A stretch of 64,000 nucleotides of DNA from Lysinibacillus pakistanensis (GTDB taxonomy: Bacteria > Bacillota > Bacilli > Bacillales_A > Planococcaceae). Under the pieces are notes generated by a model. It was not told where the DNA came from, searched no databases, and was given only the letters and a program-made list of their open reading frames with translations. Shown one piece after another: positions 17,210 through 25,632 of the stretch. The stretch covers positions 742,501 to 806,500 of the forward strand of contig NZ_CP126101.1 of NCBI RefSeq assembly GCF_030123245.1. The letters run 5' to 3'. Every line of letters begins with the position of its first letter. Positions within the stretch are counted from its first letter, which is position 1. The position numbers and the translations under genes were made by a program.

Positions 17210-18607
17210 ATGAAAATAAAGACTTTTTTATTCACACTTATGCTATTTCTCTTATTTTTTTACAGTGGAATTATACTCATTTCAGCAATGACGCTTATAA
17301 GCAATCTGGAAAGTTCTAAAGATCGCAGTTTAAGAGAGCATTATTTTATCGCATCGTCATATGCAAAGGATTTAAATGCATTAGAAAATAGAGGTCTTTC
17401 TATCGATAATGGAGTGGAATCTCTGTATCACTCTTATTTTAATTTTTATAGCAAACAAAAAGTGATATTGACTATTTCAAAGGAGAACAAGCAACTTTAT
17501 GCAGACTTAATAGAAGAGTTATATGAACTACCTGAAATCCCTAAAAATATTCAAACAAGTGAAAGGCTTGTTTCGATTGAAAAGCTTGCAGATAAGGAGT
17601 ACATCAGAGTGGTAGGCACTTTGCCAGCACCATATAATTCCTATACACTTGCCTATTATTATAATGTATCTGATGTTATTTCTTCATGGAACAAAATGAC
17701 AGTTACGCTGTTTTTAATTGGGATGCTAATCTGTGGATTCCTAGCAGTTTCTTTATTATTTGTACTAAATCGTGTGTTTAAGCCATTGCAGCTTATTTCG
17801 TCTACTTCTAAAAGTATTGCAAACGGGCAATATGGAAAACGGATTGAGGTTAACGGAGATGATGAACTCGCGGAAATGGCACAAAGTTTCAATCATATGG
17901 CTGAAGAAATACAAAGTCAGATGCAACAGCTTGCTATTGCAGCGGAACAGAAGCAACAGTTTGTAGATAACTTAGCTCACGAACTTAGGACACCCTTAAC
18001 ATCGATTTATGGCTATGCGGAATATATTCAGAAGATCGTTCGTACTGAAGAGGATAGAATTTTTGCAACAAATTATATAATGTCTGAATGCCGTAGACTG
18101 CAAAATATTGCTAATCGATTACTGGAGATGGCAACTCTTCGCACAAGCGTAAGTGAACGGAAAAAAGTTGAAATGAGTGAGCTAATTCATGATGTTGAGC
18201 AATCTTTATCTATGAAAGCAAAGAAAAAACAAATCGAGATTTCCTATGAGTATTATTTTAATACACTGTTTTGTGACGCAGATCTCATGCATATTCTGCT
18301 AGTTAATTTAATCGATAATGCGCTTAAAGCTTGTAGTTCAGGTGGATTGATTACACTAAATGCCTATATAGAGAATGAACATAAGGTAATTGTTGTTCAA
18401 GATAATGGAAAAGGAATGTCCAAGGAACATCTTAATCATATAACAGAGGCATTTTACCGGGTAGATTCTTCTCGAAGTCGCTCTGCTGGAGGTGCAGGAT
18501 TAGGTTTAACCCTCTGCAAGCAAATTGCGGTTAATCATGAAGCAGAGCTAAACTTTTCATCGGAAATTGGTAAAGGAACAACAGCTAAATTAATTTTTAC
18601 AAGTTAA
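17210..18607 (+). CDS. Sensor histidine kinase
   Basis: This 465-residue kinase has two membrane segments (about 5-27 and 165-185) enclosing an extracytoplasmic sensor of about 135 residues. A HAMP domain follows (about 186-238), then a HisKA dimerisation helix with His257 in NLAHELRTPL. An ATPase domain has NLIDNALKAC, DNGKGM and GLGLTLCKQ boxes. It autophosphorylates and passes phosphate to the upstream response regulator, with which it forms an operon. The sensed signal is unknown; the wall-enzyme neighbourhood suggests an envelope cue. Confidence 0.92.
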   Translation: MKIKTFLFTLMLFLLFFYSGIILISAMTLISNLESSKDRSLREHYFIASSYAKDLNALENRGLSIDNGVESLYHSYFNFYSKQKVILTISKENKQLYADLIEELYELPEIPKNIQTSERLVSIEKLADKEYIRVVGTLPAPYNSYTLAYYYNVSDVISSWNKMTVTLFLIGMLICGFLAVSLLFVLNRVFKPLQLISSTSKSIANGQYGKRIEVNGDDELAEMAQSFNHMAEEIQSQMQQLAIAAEQKQQFVDNLAHELRTPLTSIYGYAEYIQKIVRTEEDRIFATNYIMSECRRLQNIANRLLEMATLRTSVSERKKVEMSELIHDVEQSLSMKAKKKQIEISYEYYFNTLFCDADLMHILLVNLIDNALKACSSGGLITLNAYIENEHKVIVVQDNGKGMSKEHLNHITEAFYRVDSSRSRSAGGAGLGLTLCKQIAVNHEAELNFSSEIGKGTTAKLIFTS

Positions 18608-18694
18608 TAATAAGTTCATGATAGTTTGATAACCCTCTGTTTATATACTCATAACTGTGATCACACCATACAAATGAGAAGGAGAATGAATGAC

Positions 18695-19582
18695 ATGAAA
18701 ATGGCAAAAAAAAATGAAATGAAGAAGCTTGTACTTGGATCTGTAGGAGCAATAGCTGTGACTACAATGGTGTTTAGTGGCATTAATCAAACAATTAAGG
18801 CGGCGGAAATTGGTAAAACGCAGATGGTTCCTACTAGCTACAATGTTTCTTATGCGGAAATCGGAAGTAAAAGCGTACCACAGGATTATGTAAAAAAAGA
18901 TTATAAAGTAAAGTTCGTTGGAGAAGACAAACCGACTGTAAACGACATGAAGATGGAAGAGGCAGCAGAGCTTGCGAGCCAAAATCTGTGGAAGGTTTTC
19001 AAACTTGATTTGAATGGTAAAACGGTAGAAATGACGTATAATCCAGTAAACAATGAGACACTGCAACGTGCTACATGGGAAGCAAATGTAAAAATTAATG
19101 ATATGCTGTCATATGCTTTTCAATTAGATGCAGTAACAGGAGAAAATCATTTAATAGCAAAGTGGGTTTACCATAAGGCAAAAATTCATGCAGGCATGGA
19201 TATGAGTCTATTGAAGAATAATGAGGAATTTCAAATTTTAGCGAAAGAGGCAGTAGAAAAATATCAATTATTATCTGGTAAAATAACATCTGTTGAGTAT
19301 AGCGGACAAGGGTATTCAGAAGATAAGCAAGGGGGTAAAAATGCGGATATTTTCTTCCGTGTAAGGTCTGATAAAGGTGAGGCTGTGCAAATCATTTTCT
19401 CTAGACATAATAAAGAACTTCTTCAGGTGGGCTATGACAGCTGGATGAAGGAAACTGAGCGACATGAAAAGAAAATAGAGCAAGAATTAAAAGAACTGAA
19501 TAATCGAGAAGTCATTTTTACAGAAGAGCAGCGAAAGAAATTTGAAGAAGAAGGGCCGATGCTGTTGGAAATAAAAGACTAA
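18695..19582 (+). CDS. Exported protein with PepSY-like repeats, partner of the two-component system
   Basis: This 295-residue protein has a signal peptide (LVLGSVGAIAVTTMVFSG, likely cleavage near KAAE). The mature part has two similar stretches (about 90-170 and 180-255), each of the form helix then AF.LDAVTGE/ RHNKELLQVGYD strands, reminiscent of PepSY domains. A charged helical tail follows. PepSY proteins often modulate peptidases or sensor kinases. The gene follows the kinase within about 90 bases and probably shares its regulation. ATG at 18695 is chosen because AAGGAGA lies about 10 bases upstream. The domain call is tentative. Confidence 0.6.
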   Translation: MKMAKKNEMKKLVLGSVGAIAVTTMVFSGINQTIKAAEIGKTQMVPTSYNVSYAEIGSKSVPQDYVKKDYKVKFVGEDKPTVNDMKMEEAAELASQNLWKVFKLDLNGKTVEMTYNPVNNETLQRATWEANVKINDMLSYAFQLDAVTGENHLIAKWVYHKAKIHAGMDMSLLKNNEEFQILAKEAVEKYQLLSGKITSVEYSGQGYSEDKQGGKNADIFFRVRSDKGEAVQIIFSRHNKELLQVGYDSWMKETERHEKKIEQELKELNNREVIFTEEQRKKFEEEGPMLLEIKD

Positions 19583-19629
19583 ACAAGTTTAAATAAAGGA
19601 AAACGTTTTAAAGAAAAATAACAATAGTC

Positions 19630-19663
19630 GTGCTATCGTACTTTTTTATAAATACGATAGCAC
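19630..19663. repeat. Perfect 11-bp palindrome (hairpin without T-tract)
   Basis: GTGCTATCGTA and TACGATAGCAC enclose a 12-base loop. No T-tract follows on the plus strand, so it is a weak terminator candidate. It sits between the exported protein gene and amidase 3 and resembles the palindromes that elements A-D occupy. Confidence 0.7.
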
Positions 19664-19722
19664 AACAAGATTTATGATTTTTACTAGAATGAACAGTAAA
19701 ACAGAAGGGAAGAATTAAGAAA

Positions 19723-21612
19723 TTGTATCTCAAAAGGATTAGTTTTATACTATGCATCTTATTTATTTCTATGTTTACTGTACATAGTGCACAAGCAAGT
19801 GGTGTTTTTGTAGATATTCCGAAACAAGATGAAGCATTTGAAGAGATTAATTATTTAGTGAATTTAGGTGTCATTAAAGGATATACGGAAAAAGGTAAAA
19901 TGTATTATAAACCTAATAATAACGTAACGCGTGGACAAGCGGCAAAAATGGTTGTTGTAGCTTCAGGCAACAAACCGCTAGTTGTTCATACATCAAGCTT
20001 CTCAGATGTAAAAGCTGGCTCGGAGCTTTCAGGCTATGTAGAGCGTGCTGTACAGCTCGGCTTTTTTAAAACAAATACAAAAGGACAATTTTTACCGAAT
20101 AAACCTTTAACTCGTGATGAAATGAGTTATGTATTAACGAAGGCGTTTAAGCTTGATACAAGTGAGTATGAAAATAGCGATTCTCCTTTTATGGACGTTA
20201 GTATTAACCATCCATACGTTACATATGTGAATACGATTTATTATAACGGAGTCACAAAGGGGAATAATAAAAAATATAATCCAGACGAACAGGTGACACG
20301 TAAACAATTTGCGCTATTTGTAGCGCGAGCGAAAAATGAAAAGTATCGCTTAGATGTACCTGTAAAAGGTGTGGCTGCTCCTGATACATCACAGGTTATT
20401 GGATTAGTTGCTGCAACAACCGATGGATTAAATATTCGTAAATCTAAAGACACTTCATCTGCTGCTAATATTATAGGTATAGTCCATAAAGGTAGTATAC
20501 TAGCAGTCCATGCAGTTGAAGGAGACTGGTTAAAGGTTTCAAATAAAGGGTCCTTTGCTTATATTTATAAAACATATGCACAATTTTTAGATGCAGATGG
20601 TAATGCATTAGGAAATGTTCAAAAGCAGGTTACTACAACACAAAATATAAATCTTTATGTAAAACCAACAACTTCTTCGAAGGTAATTTCGACTGTAAAT
20701 AGTAAAGTGACATTGCCAGTTTATAAGACGGTAGATGGCTACTATTTAACTGTAGTAAATGATTTACCTGGCTATATTGTGGTGAATAGTACAGAGGATG
20801 CTGTAGTAGAAAACCCTTCTAATCCAAATCCAACACCACCATCCGTTTCAGGTGACCTATTAGGCCGCGTAACAGTGGATAATTTAAATATCCGTAAAGA
20901 AGCAAACGCTACTTCTACGGTTGTAAGTAAGCTGAGAAAGGGCGAATATGTTCAAGTAAATAGGATTAATGGTTATTGGGCACAGGTTACTTATAAAGGG
21001 CAAGAAGGATATATTCATAAATCCTATATAAAGCTATTAAATCAAAGCGATCATCCCTTAAAAGATCGAGTCATCATTATTGATCCAGGACATGGTGGTA
21101 CGGATTCAGGGAATACTTTTGGTACCATTTATGAAAAAGATGTTGTGTTAAAGGTTAGTAAATTGGTGGAGCGAAAATTAGCTGCAACAGGGGCCAATGT
21201 TTTAATGACACGTACTGATGATGTGTATCCTACATTACCAGACCGAGTAGATTTTACAAATGTGAACTATGGTGAAATTTTTATCAGCATCCATGCGAAC
21301 TCTGTTTTAAATAATACTACTGCAAATGGCACTGAAACATTTTATGCGATGACATCAGGGGATAAGCAAGAGAGTATTGATCTTGCGACATTTGTGAACA
21401 ATCAAATTGTTAATGATTTAAAGATGAGGAACCGAGGCGTCAAAAATGAACAATTCTATGTAATTCGCAACACAATTATTCCAGCTATTCTAGTTGAACT
21501 AGGCTTCCTAACAAATAGTGAAGATCGCGCTAAATTGACAGATGATCATTATGTTGAGCTATTTGCTGAATCTATCTACAAGGGTATTGTGGAATATTAC
21601 TCAAAACAATGA
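19723..21612 (+). CDS. SLH/SH3-anchored N-acetylmuramoyl-L-alanine amidase (paralog 3)
   Basis: This 629-residue protein is the third member of the amidase set: signal peptide, three SLH domains (about 27-207), three SH3-like repeats and Amidase_3 with IIDPGHGGTDSG, FISIHAN and ILVELGFLTN. The linker before the last SH3 is the shortest of the three (NPSNPNPTPPS). It starts TTG, with AGAAGGGAAG upstream. It is separated from paralogs 1 and 2 by the two-component system. The last 40 codons are almost identical in DNA to those of paralog 2 (for example GAATCTATCTACAAGGGTAT), suggesting recent gene conversion or duplication. Confidence 0.92.
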   Translation: MYLKRISFILCILFISMFTVHSAQASGVFVDIPKQDEAFEEINYLVNLGVIKGYTEKGKMYYKPNNNVTRGQAAKMVVVASGNKPLVVHTSSFSDVKAGSELSGYVERAVQLGFFKTNTKGQFLPNKPLTRDEMSYVLTKAFKLDTSEYENSDSPFMDVSINHPYVTYVNTIYYNGVTKGNNKKYNPDEQVTRKQFALFVARAKNEKYRLDVPVKGVAAPDTSQVIGLVAATTDGLNIRKSKDTSSAANIIGIVHKGSILAVHAVEGDWLKVSNKGSFAYIYKTYAQFLDADGNALGNVQKQVTTTQNINLYVKPTTSSKVISTVNSKVTLPVYKTVDGYYLTVVNDLPGYIVVNSTEDAVVENPSNPNPTPPSVSGDLLGRVTVDNLNIRKEANATSTVVSKLRKGEYVQVNRINGYWAQVTYKGQEGYIHKSYIKLLNQSDHPLKDRVIIIDPGHGGTDSGNTFGTIYEKDVVLKVSKLVERKLAATGANVLMTRTDDVYPTLPDRVDFTNVNYGEIFISIHANSVLNNTTANGTETFYAMTSGDKQESIDLATFVNNQIVNDLKMRNRGVKNEQFYVIRNTIIPAILVELGFLTNSEDRAKLTDDHYVELFAESIYKGIVEYYSKQ

Positions 21613-21617
21613 GAAAA

Positions 21618-21656
21618 AGAGCTACAACGTGCTAGATAAACGTTGTAGCTTTTATT
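21618..21656. terminator. Bidirectional terminator between convergent genes
   Basis: AGCTACAACG and CGTTGTAGCT form a perfect 10-bp stem. T-rich sequence follows on the plus strand, and an A-rich flank supplies Ts on the minus strand. It serves amidase 3 and the convergent SLH gene. Confidence 0.85.
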
Positions 21657-21687
21657 CGTTTTATTAAAAAGACTTACTTATCCTATT

Positions 21688-23613
21688 TTATTTCGAATTT
21701 GCATGAAGTGTTCTATTGATGAATTGAGCAAAGTTTTGACGTGTCACAGTACCATTTGGTTTAAATGTGTGATCCGCATAGCCCGTTGTGATGCCGAGTG
21801 CATAAAGTGCTTGTATCTCTTTAAAATAGGCGTGAGCATTAGGTACATCTGAAAAGGTGATTTCTACAATTCCCTGCAACTTGAAGCCGTTAACAAGTGC
21901 TCTTGCCATAGCAGCTCGAGTCATTGGCTGATGAGCATTTATTTTGCCATCCTCTAAAGTAATAATGCCATAGCGTGCGCCTGTTGCTAATACGGCATAG
22001 CCATAATCACCTGCTTTACTATCTTGGGCATTTAATGCAGCTGAGCTTGAAGTAGGAATATTTAGTGCTCGTAGTATCATTTCTGTTGCCTGTAAGCGTG
22101 TCAAAGTACCCTGTGGATTAAATTTCCCATTACTTCCTTTGACAATTCCTAATGCTTGTAAATTTTTAATATCATAGTAGGCTCCATTCGATTTGGCTAC
22201 ATCTTGGAAGAATGGTGCAGCCGCAATTGTTGCTTTATTGGAACCTTTTGCGCGTGTGAGCGTTTTAATTTCTGCAATCGTAGCATATTTTTCATCAGCA
22301 TTTTTACGATCATCACGCCCTTCTATAAAGGATGTACGTATTGTATATGTTCCAGCAGCTAAATTACCAGGCATAAAAATTTGATATTTTTCTGTGTGAG
22401 AACTGATGTCTTTTTGATCAGCATTATTTGTTGTAGCATCTGCAGCTAGCCCGGGTATGTAGCGTTCATGCCCTTTGCCTACGACTTTATCGTTTGCATC
22501 TAAAATCTCTACTTGCAAGGTACCGCGTGCTGGCACATTGCCATTATTTTTAATCGTGACAGTAGAGTAGAAAACAAACTTTCCGGACGGAGCTACATAA
22601 CCTTGAACACTATCAGAGTATAGTGACAGATTATAACGACGTGGAACAAAACCATTGTGATTTTCGGATACCCAATTTAAAGCATGCTTCATAAATACTT
22701 GGGCATCTTTGTCGCCATGTGTTGTTGAATAGGCAGCCCCATTTTCATTATCCTGCCAATCTGCTTTAGTATCTATATCAATATAATCATAGATTTTAAA
22801 GCCAATTTGAACGACTCGGCCTTTACCATATTCGATAGCATGTGCTGCACCAAATTCATTTTTTTTCATAGTCTTTGGTTTATCTGTACTATTATAATCT
22901 GAGAAATATAATATAGGTGTTGCTGACCCACCTTGCCAAGGTTTTATGATTTCCACCCAATCTTGATCTGTTTTTGTAAGACTAATCTTACTTTTGCCAA
23001 GCTCTTTTGTTGTATGTTGAATAATGGGATGAACGGTATTAACATTACTTATTGTTGAATTTCCAAGCATAATATCGTCAATAAAACGTGAATGGAAGAC
23101 CTCCGTTAAATTATCCCACTCCATAACCCATGAATTTACATCATAAATTAAAGGAGAAAGATCCATTTGACCTGGCTTAGGAAATTTAGTAGATTCGTTC
23201 CGTGCTGTTTGGAATGCAAAGATGGCACCGCCACCATTTCTTATGTACATTTTTACATTTTCACGTTGCTGATGATTCATCATAACTGTATAAGCGAAGA
23301 CGATTGCGTCATATTGACTTAAATTTTCTAGATTATTTAGGTCCTTCTCATAAATTTTTTCTACTTGAAAGCCCTGTTGCTGATAGAGGAGAAAAGCCTT
23401 TAATTCTTTATTATAAGTAGAGCTATAATCTACCTTGGGTGAAACAGCTTGTCCTTTATATGTACCACCTGGGTGTGTTGTATTCGCATATTTTTCACTG
23501 CTTTCTGAAAAAACAACACCGATTTTTTGTGCTGCTTTTGCTTCCGTAGGTGATAAGGAAGCAATCACTATAAAAGTACAAAGTAAGAAAAATGAAACGC
23601 ATAATTTCTTCAT
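21688..23613 (-). CDS. SLH-anchored protein with class I amidotransferase-like N-terminus
   Basis: This 641-residue exported protein has a signal peptide and then a flavodoxin-like fold (about 28-330) with KIGVVFSESS, YDAIVFAYTVMM, GGGAIFAFQTA and GKGRVVQIGFK. This resembles ThuA/glutamine-amidotransferase-like domains, but a clear catalytic Cys-His-Glu triad is not evident. A CARDB/Ig-like strand domain follows (about 350-455). Three SLH domains end the protein (about 470-640; LTRLQAT, MTRAAMAR and VTRQNFAQF). ATG at 23613 is preferred, with AAAGGATG upstream, over a GTG three codons earlier. The substrate is unknown. The order (function first, SLH last) matches its neighbour at 27845. Confidence 0.75.
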   Translation of the reverse strand: MKKLCVSFFLLCTFIVIASLSPTEAKAAQKIGVVFSESSEKYANTTHPGGTYKGQAVSPKVDYSSTYNKELKAFLLYQQQGFQVEKIYEKDLNNLENLSQYDAIVFAYTVMMNHQQRENVKMYIRNGGGAIFAFQTARNESTKFPKPGQMDLSPLIYDVNSWVMEWDNLTEVFHSRFIDDIMLGNSTISNVNTVHPIIQHTTKELGKSKISLTKTDQDWVEIIKPWQGGSATPILYFSDYNSTDKPKTMKKNEFGAAHAIEYGKGRVVQIGFKIYDYIDIDTKADWQDNENGAAYSTTHGDKDAQVFMKHALNWVSENHNGFVPRRYNLSLYSDSVQGYVAPSGKFVFYSTVTIKNNGNVPARGTLQVEILDANDKVVGKGHERYIPGLAADATTNNADQKDISSHTEKYQIFMPGNLAAGTYTIRTSFIEGRDDRKNADEKYATIAEIKTLTRAKGSNKATIAAAPFFQDVAKSNGAYYDIKNLQALGIVKGSNGKFNPQGTLTRLQATEMILRALNIPTSSSAALNAQDSKAGDYGYAVLATGARYGIITLEDGKINAHQPMTRAAMARALVNGFKLQGIVEITFSDVPNAHAYFKEIQALYALGITTGYADHTFKPNGTVTRQNFAQFINRTLHANSK

Positions 23614-23908
23614 TAAATCCACATCCTTTATTTGTATATTACATCAACGTGCATGACTATTACTCATCATACATCTAAATAATGGATGAATCATTAATAT
23701 TTGGCTCTTTTCTAAAATTTTCATCTGCTATTTTTAAATTAAAGAAAGTATGGATATATTATAAAATGGTTTCTAATTCCCATTTGGACAAATAGAGAAA
23801 TGATCGAATAATTTCATATAAAATACATTCATTCCTTTCTATAAGTCTACCTGTATTTATGATATAATAACCTTTGTTTTGTATAGAAAATGAAAGAATT
23901 ACACAACG
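23614..23908. promoter_or_regulatory. Divergent promoter region
   Basis: About 295 AT-rich bases separate the minus-strand SLH gene and the plus-strand polymerase. TATAAT at 23863-23868 is a likely -10 box for the polymerase; no good -35 box matches it. Confidence 0.35.
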
Positions 23909-25240
23909 ATGATTCACGATAGAGGAGGGCAATCACATCTACTGAGATGTATGACATTTATGAATAAACTGAAACAAACTTTTGAAAAGGTCAACAAGAT
24001 TGATACGTTTTCACCGTACTTCTTTTTACCTTTTATATTAGTACTCTATTTCTTTACAAGTCTTTTTGATTTCCATCGATTTGAACTATTTAATGTACGT
24101 GTGTCAATTTGGCCAGCGGTACTTTTAGCGATTGCTTGCTATTATATTGGAGTCTTTATTATTGATAAATTGCAGTGGACAATCCCATCATTTGGTTTAT
24201 CCTTCTTTGGGAAGTATGTTGTTCATTTCATTGTATTTTTAACATTACTTGGTCTAGCGTCATACTTTTTAATGATTTTTGGTGGAGGATTAGGGATTGC
24301 TGATGAATCCAACCGACGTAACCTCAATCCAAAGTTAAACTTCTTTGCCCAATTATTATGGTTTGGTGTGTTATTGCTATTATCCTATAAAATGATATTA
24401 GAAAAGCACATGTCATGGAAGAAAGTCTTGATATATGGTTCCATTTACGCTGGTGTTATGTTCTTATTCTTATTAATGGGATATCGTACACCACTTATTA
24501 TCATGTTATTTACAGGTATTATTATTTTCCACTATGTTGTAAAGCGTGTGAAACTGACATGGTTCCTGACTGCATTGTTAGTGATTGGTGTAGCATTTTC
24601 AATGTTCGGCTTCCTGCGTGTTTTAACTGAGGATACAACGAAGGAATTTAATAGTCGTGAACAGCCAGATGTAGAATTAACCGAATCAGAAAAAGAAAAG
24701 CTGTTAACTGTAGAGCAAAAAGTTAATTTAACACCTAAATGGATTCGTTCATTAAATGGTGAGAGTGTGACTGGTCATATTGTTTTAAGTAAAATTATGG
24801 AGTATACACAGGAGGAAGGTTACCTAAATGGAGAAATTCATGGGGGTATCTTCAGTACGATTTTACCGGGTGAGCAAGTGTCACCACGTATGCGAGTAAC
24901 CGAGGTTGTCAACTCCTTAAGTGTTGAGGAAGGTAAATATATCACACGTCCAACAAGAACAACTACACCGACATTTATCGGCCAATTATTCTTAGATGGT
25001 GGTTATTTGCTTGTGGCAATTGGCTTCTTCTTCTATGGGGTACTAATTTCACTTATTTATAATAAAGTGAAGCAAGGTGGTATCCGTAGCTTCCACTCAG
25101 TAGCCTATGCTTTTGTTATTACTTTATTTACAGTATCAATGCACACAGGCTTACTAGATTTAATCTTTATTTTAATGCTTGGCTTTGTGATATTAGCCTC
25201 AGCGATTATAAAAACGGAAAACAAAAAACTTCGCTATTAA
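23909..25240 (+). CDS. O-antigen/oligosaccharide repeat-unit polymerase-like membrane protein
   Basis: This protein of about 443 residues has ten or more transmembrane helices. A long extracytoplasmic loop (about 230-365) sits between helices, and a YRTPLIIMLFTGIII helix occurs mid-protein. This layout is typical of Wzy-type polymerases that join lipid-linked repeat units outside the membrane. In this setting it could polymerise a secondary cell-wall polymer for SLH binding; that role is inferred from csaB, tagO and the flippase nearby. The start is uncertain. ATG at 23909 has only a weak upstream site. A strong GAGGAGGG lies inside the frame near 23922, so ATG at 23951 or 23960, or a CTG in between, is also possible. 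Confidence 0.7.
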   Translation: MIHDRGGQSHLLRCMTFMNKLKQTFEKVNKIDTFSPYFFLPFILVLYFFTSLFDFHRFELFNVRVSIWPAVLLAIACYYIGVFIIDKLQWTIPSFGLSFFGKYVVHFIVFLTLLGLASYFLMIFGGGLGIADESNRRNLNPKLNFFAQLLWFGVLLLLSYKMILEKHMSWKKVLIYGSIYAGVMFLFLLMGYRTPLIIMLFTGIIIFHYVVKRVKLTWFLTALLVIGVAFSMFGFLRVLTEDTTKEFNSREQPDVELTESEKEKLLTVEQKVNLTPKWIRSLNGESVTGHIVLSKIMEYTQEEGYLNGEIHGGIFSTILPGEQVSPRMRVTEVVNSLSVEEGKYITRPTRTTTPTFIGQLFLDGGYLLVAIGFFFYGVLISLIYNKVKQGGIRSFHSVAYAFVITLFTVSMHTGLLDLIFILMLGFVILASAIIKTENKKLRY

Positions 25241-25246
25241 CATCTA

Positions 25247-25280
25247 AAGGTGTCTCAAATTTTTTGAGGCATCTTTTTTT
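25247..25280 (+). terminator. Terminator after the polymerase gene
   Basis: AAGGTGTCTCAAA pairs with TTTGAGGCATCTT using G-U pairs, then TTTTTT follows. Confidence 0.8.
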
Positions 25281-25568
25281 ATAGAAATTATTACCCAAGC
25301 AATATTTTTGAGGTTTATGGAAAATTATACCATTTAATCTTTATGAATAAAGGGGTTTTATTCAAAAGTTTTGGGTCGAATACATTTGGAAATCTTTGTT
25401 TTTGAGGGAGGGTTGCTGAATTGATGAGGAAAAGTGCATGATTGACTCGTAATTGTGCTAGATAGAAGGCTACTTGTGCTAAATAGACTAACAATCTTCA
25501 GAGCCCAATAGTTATTATATTCATAAGCTTATCTGTGGTGTGCTTCGTTTTGCCACAGAGTACTATAT
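25281..25568. other. Gene-free stretch with two 21-base units
   Basis: No gene is supported. Two consecutive 21-base units start TTGTGCTA near 25454 and 25475 and share most of their first 14 bases. Their period equals that of the array at 46379. A CTGTGG/CCACAG hairpin lies near 25533-25558. Confidence 0.3.
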
Positions 25569-25599
25569 GTCATCGATATAATAGTTTTTCAACAAAACA
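25569..25599 (-). mobile_element. Probable relic end of a palindrome-associated element
   Basis: About 24 of 31 bases match the terminal 31 bases of copy B, including ATAATAGT and TTTCAACAA in the same register. It stops right at the terminator hairpin of the glucosaminidase gene (25600-25629), just as the full copies stop at palindromes. The rest of the element and any left duplicate are not recognisable. Confidence 0.5.
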
Positions 25600-25629
25600 A
25601 AAGTCGCCCTTGCATGAAGGACGACTTTT
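25599..25629 (-). terminator. Terminator of the glucosaminidase gene
   Basis: AAAAGTCGCCCT and AGGACGACTTTT form a 12-bp stem with one mismatch just after the stop codon of the minus-strand gene. The Ts come from the AAAA of the plus strand. Confidence 0.75.
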
Positions 25630-25632
25630 CTT

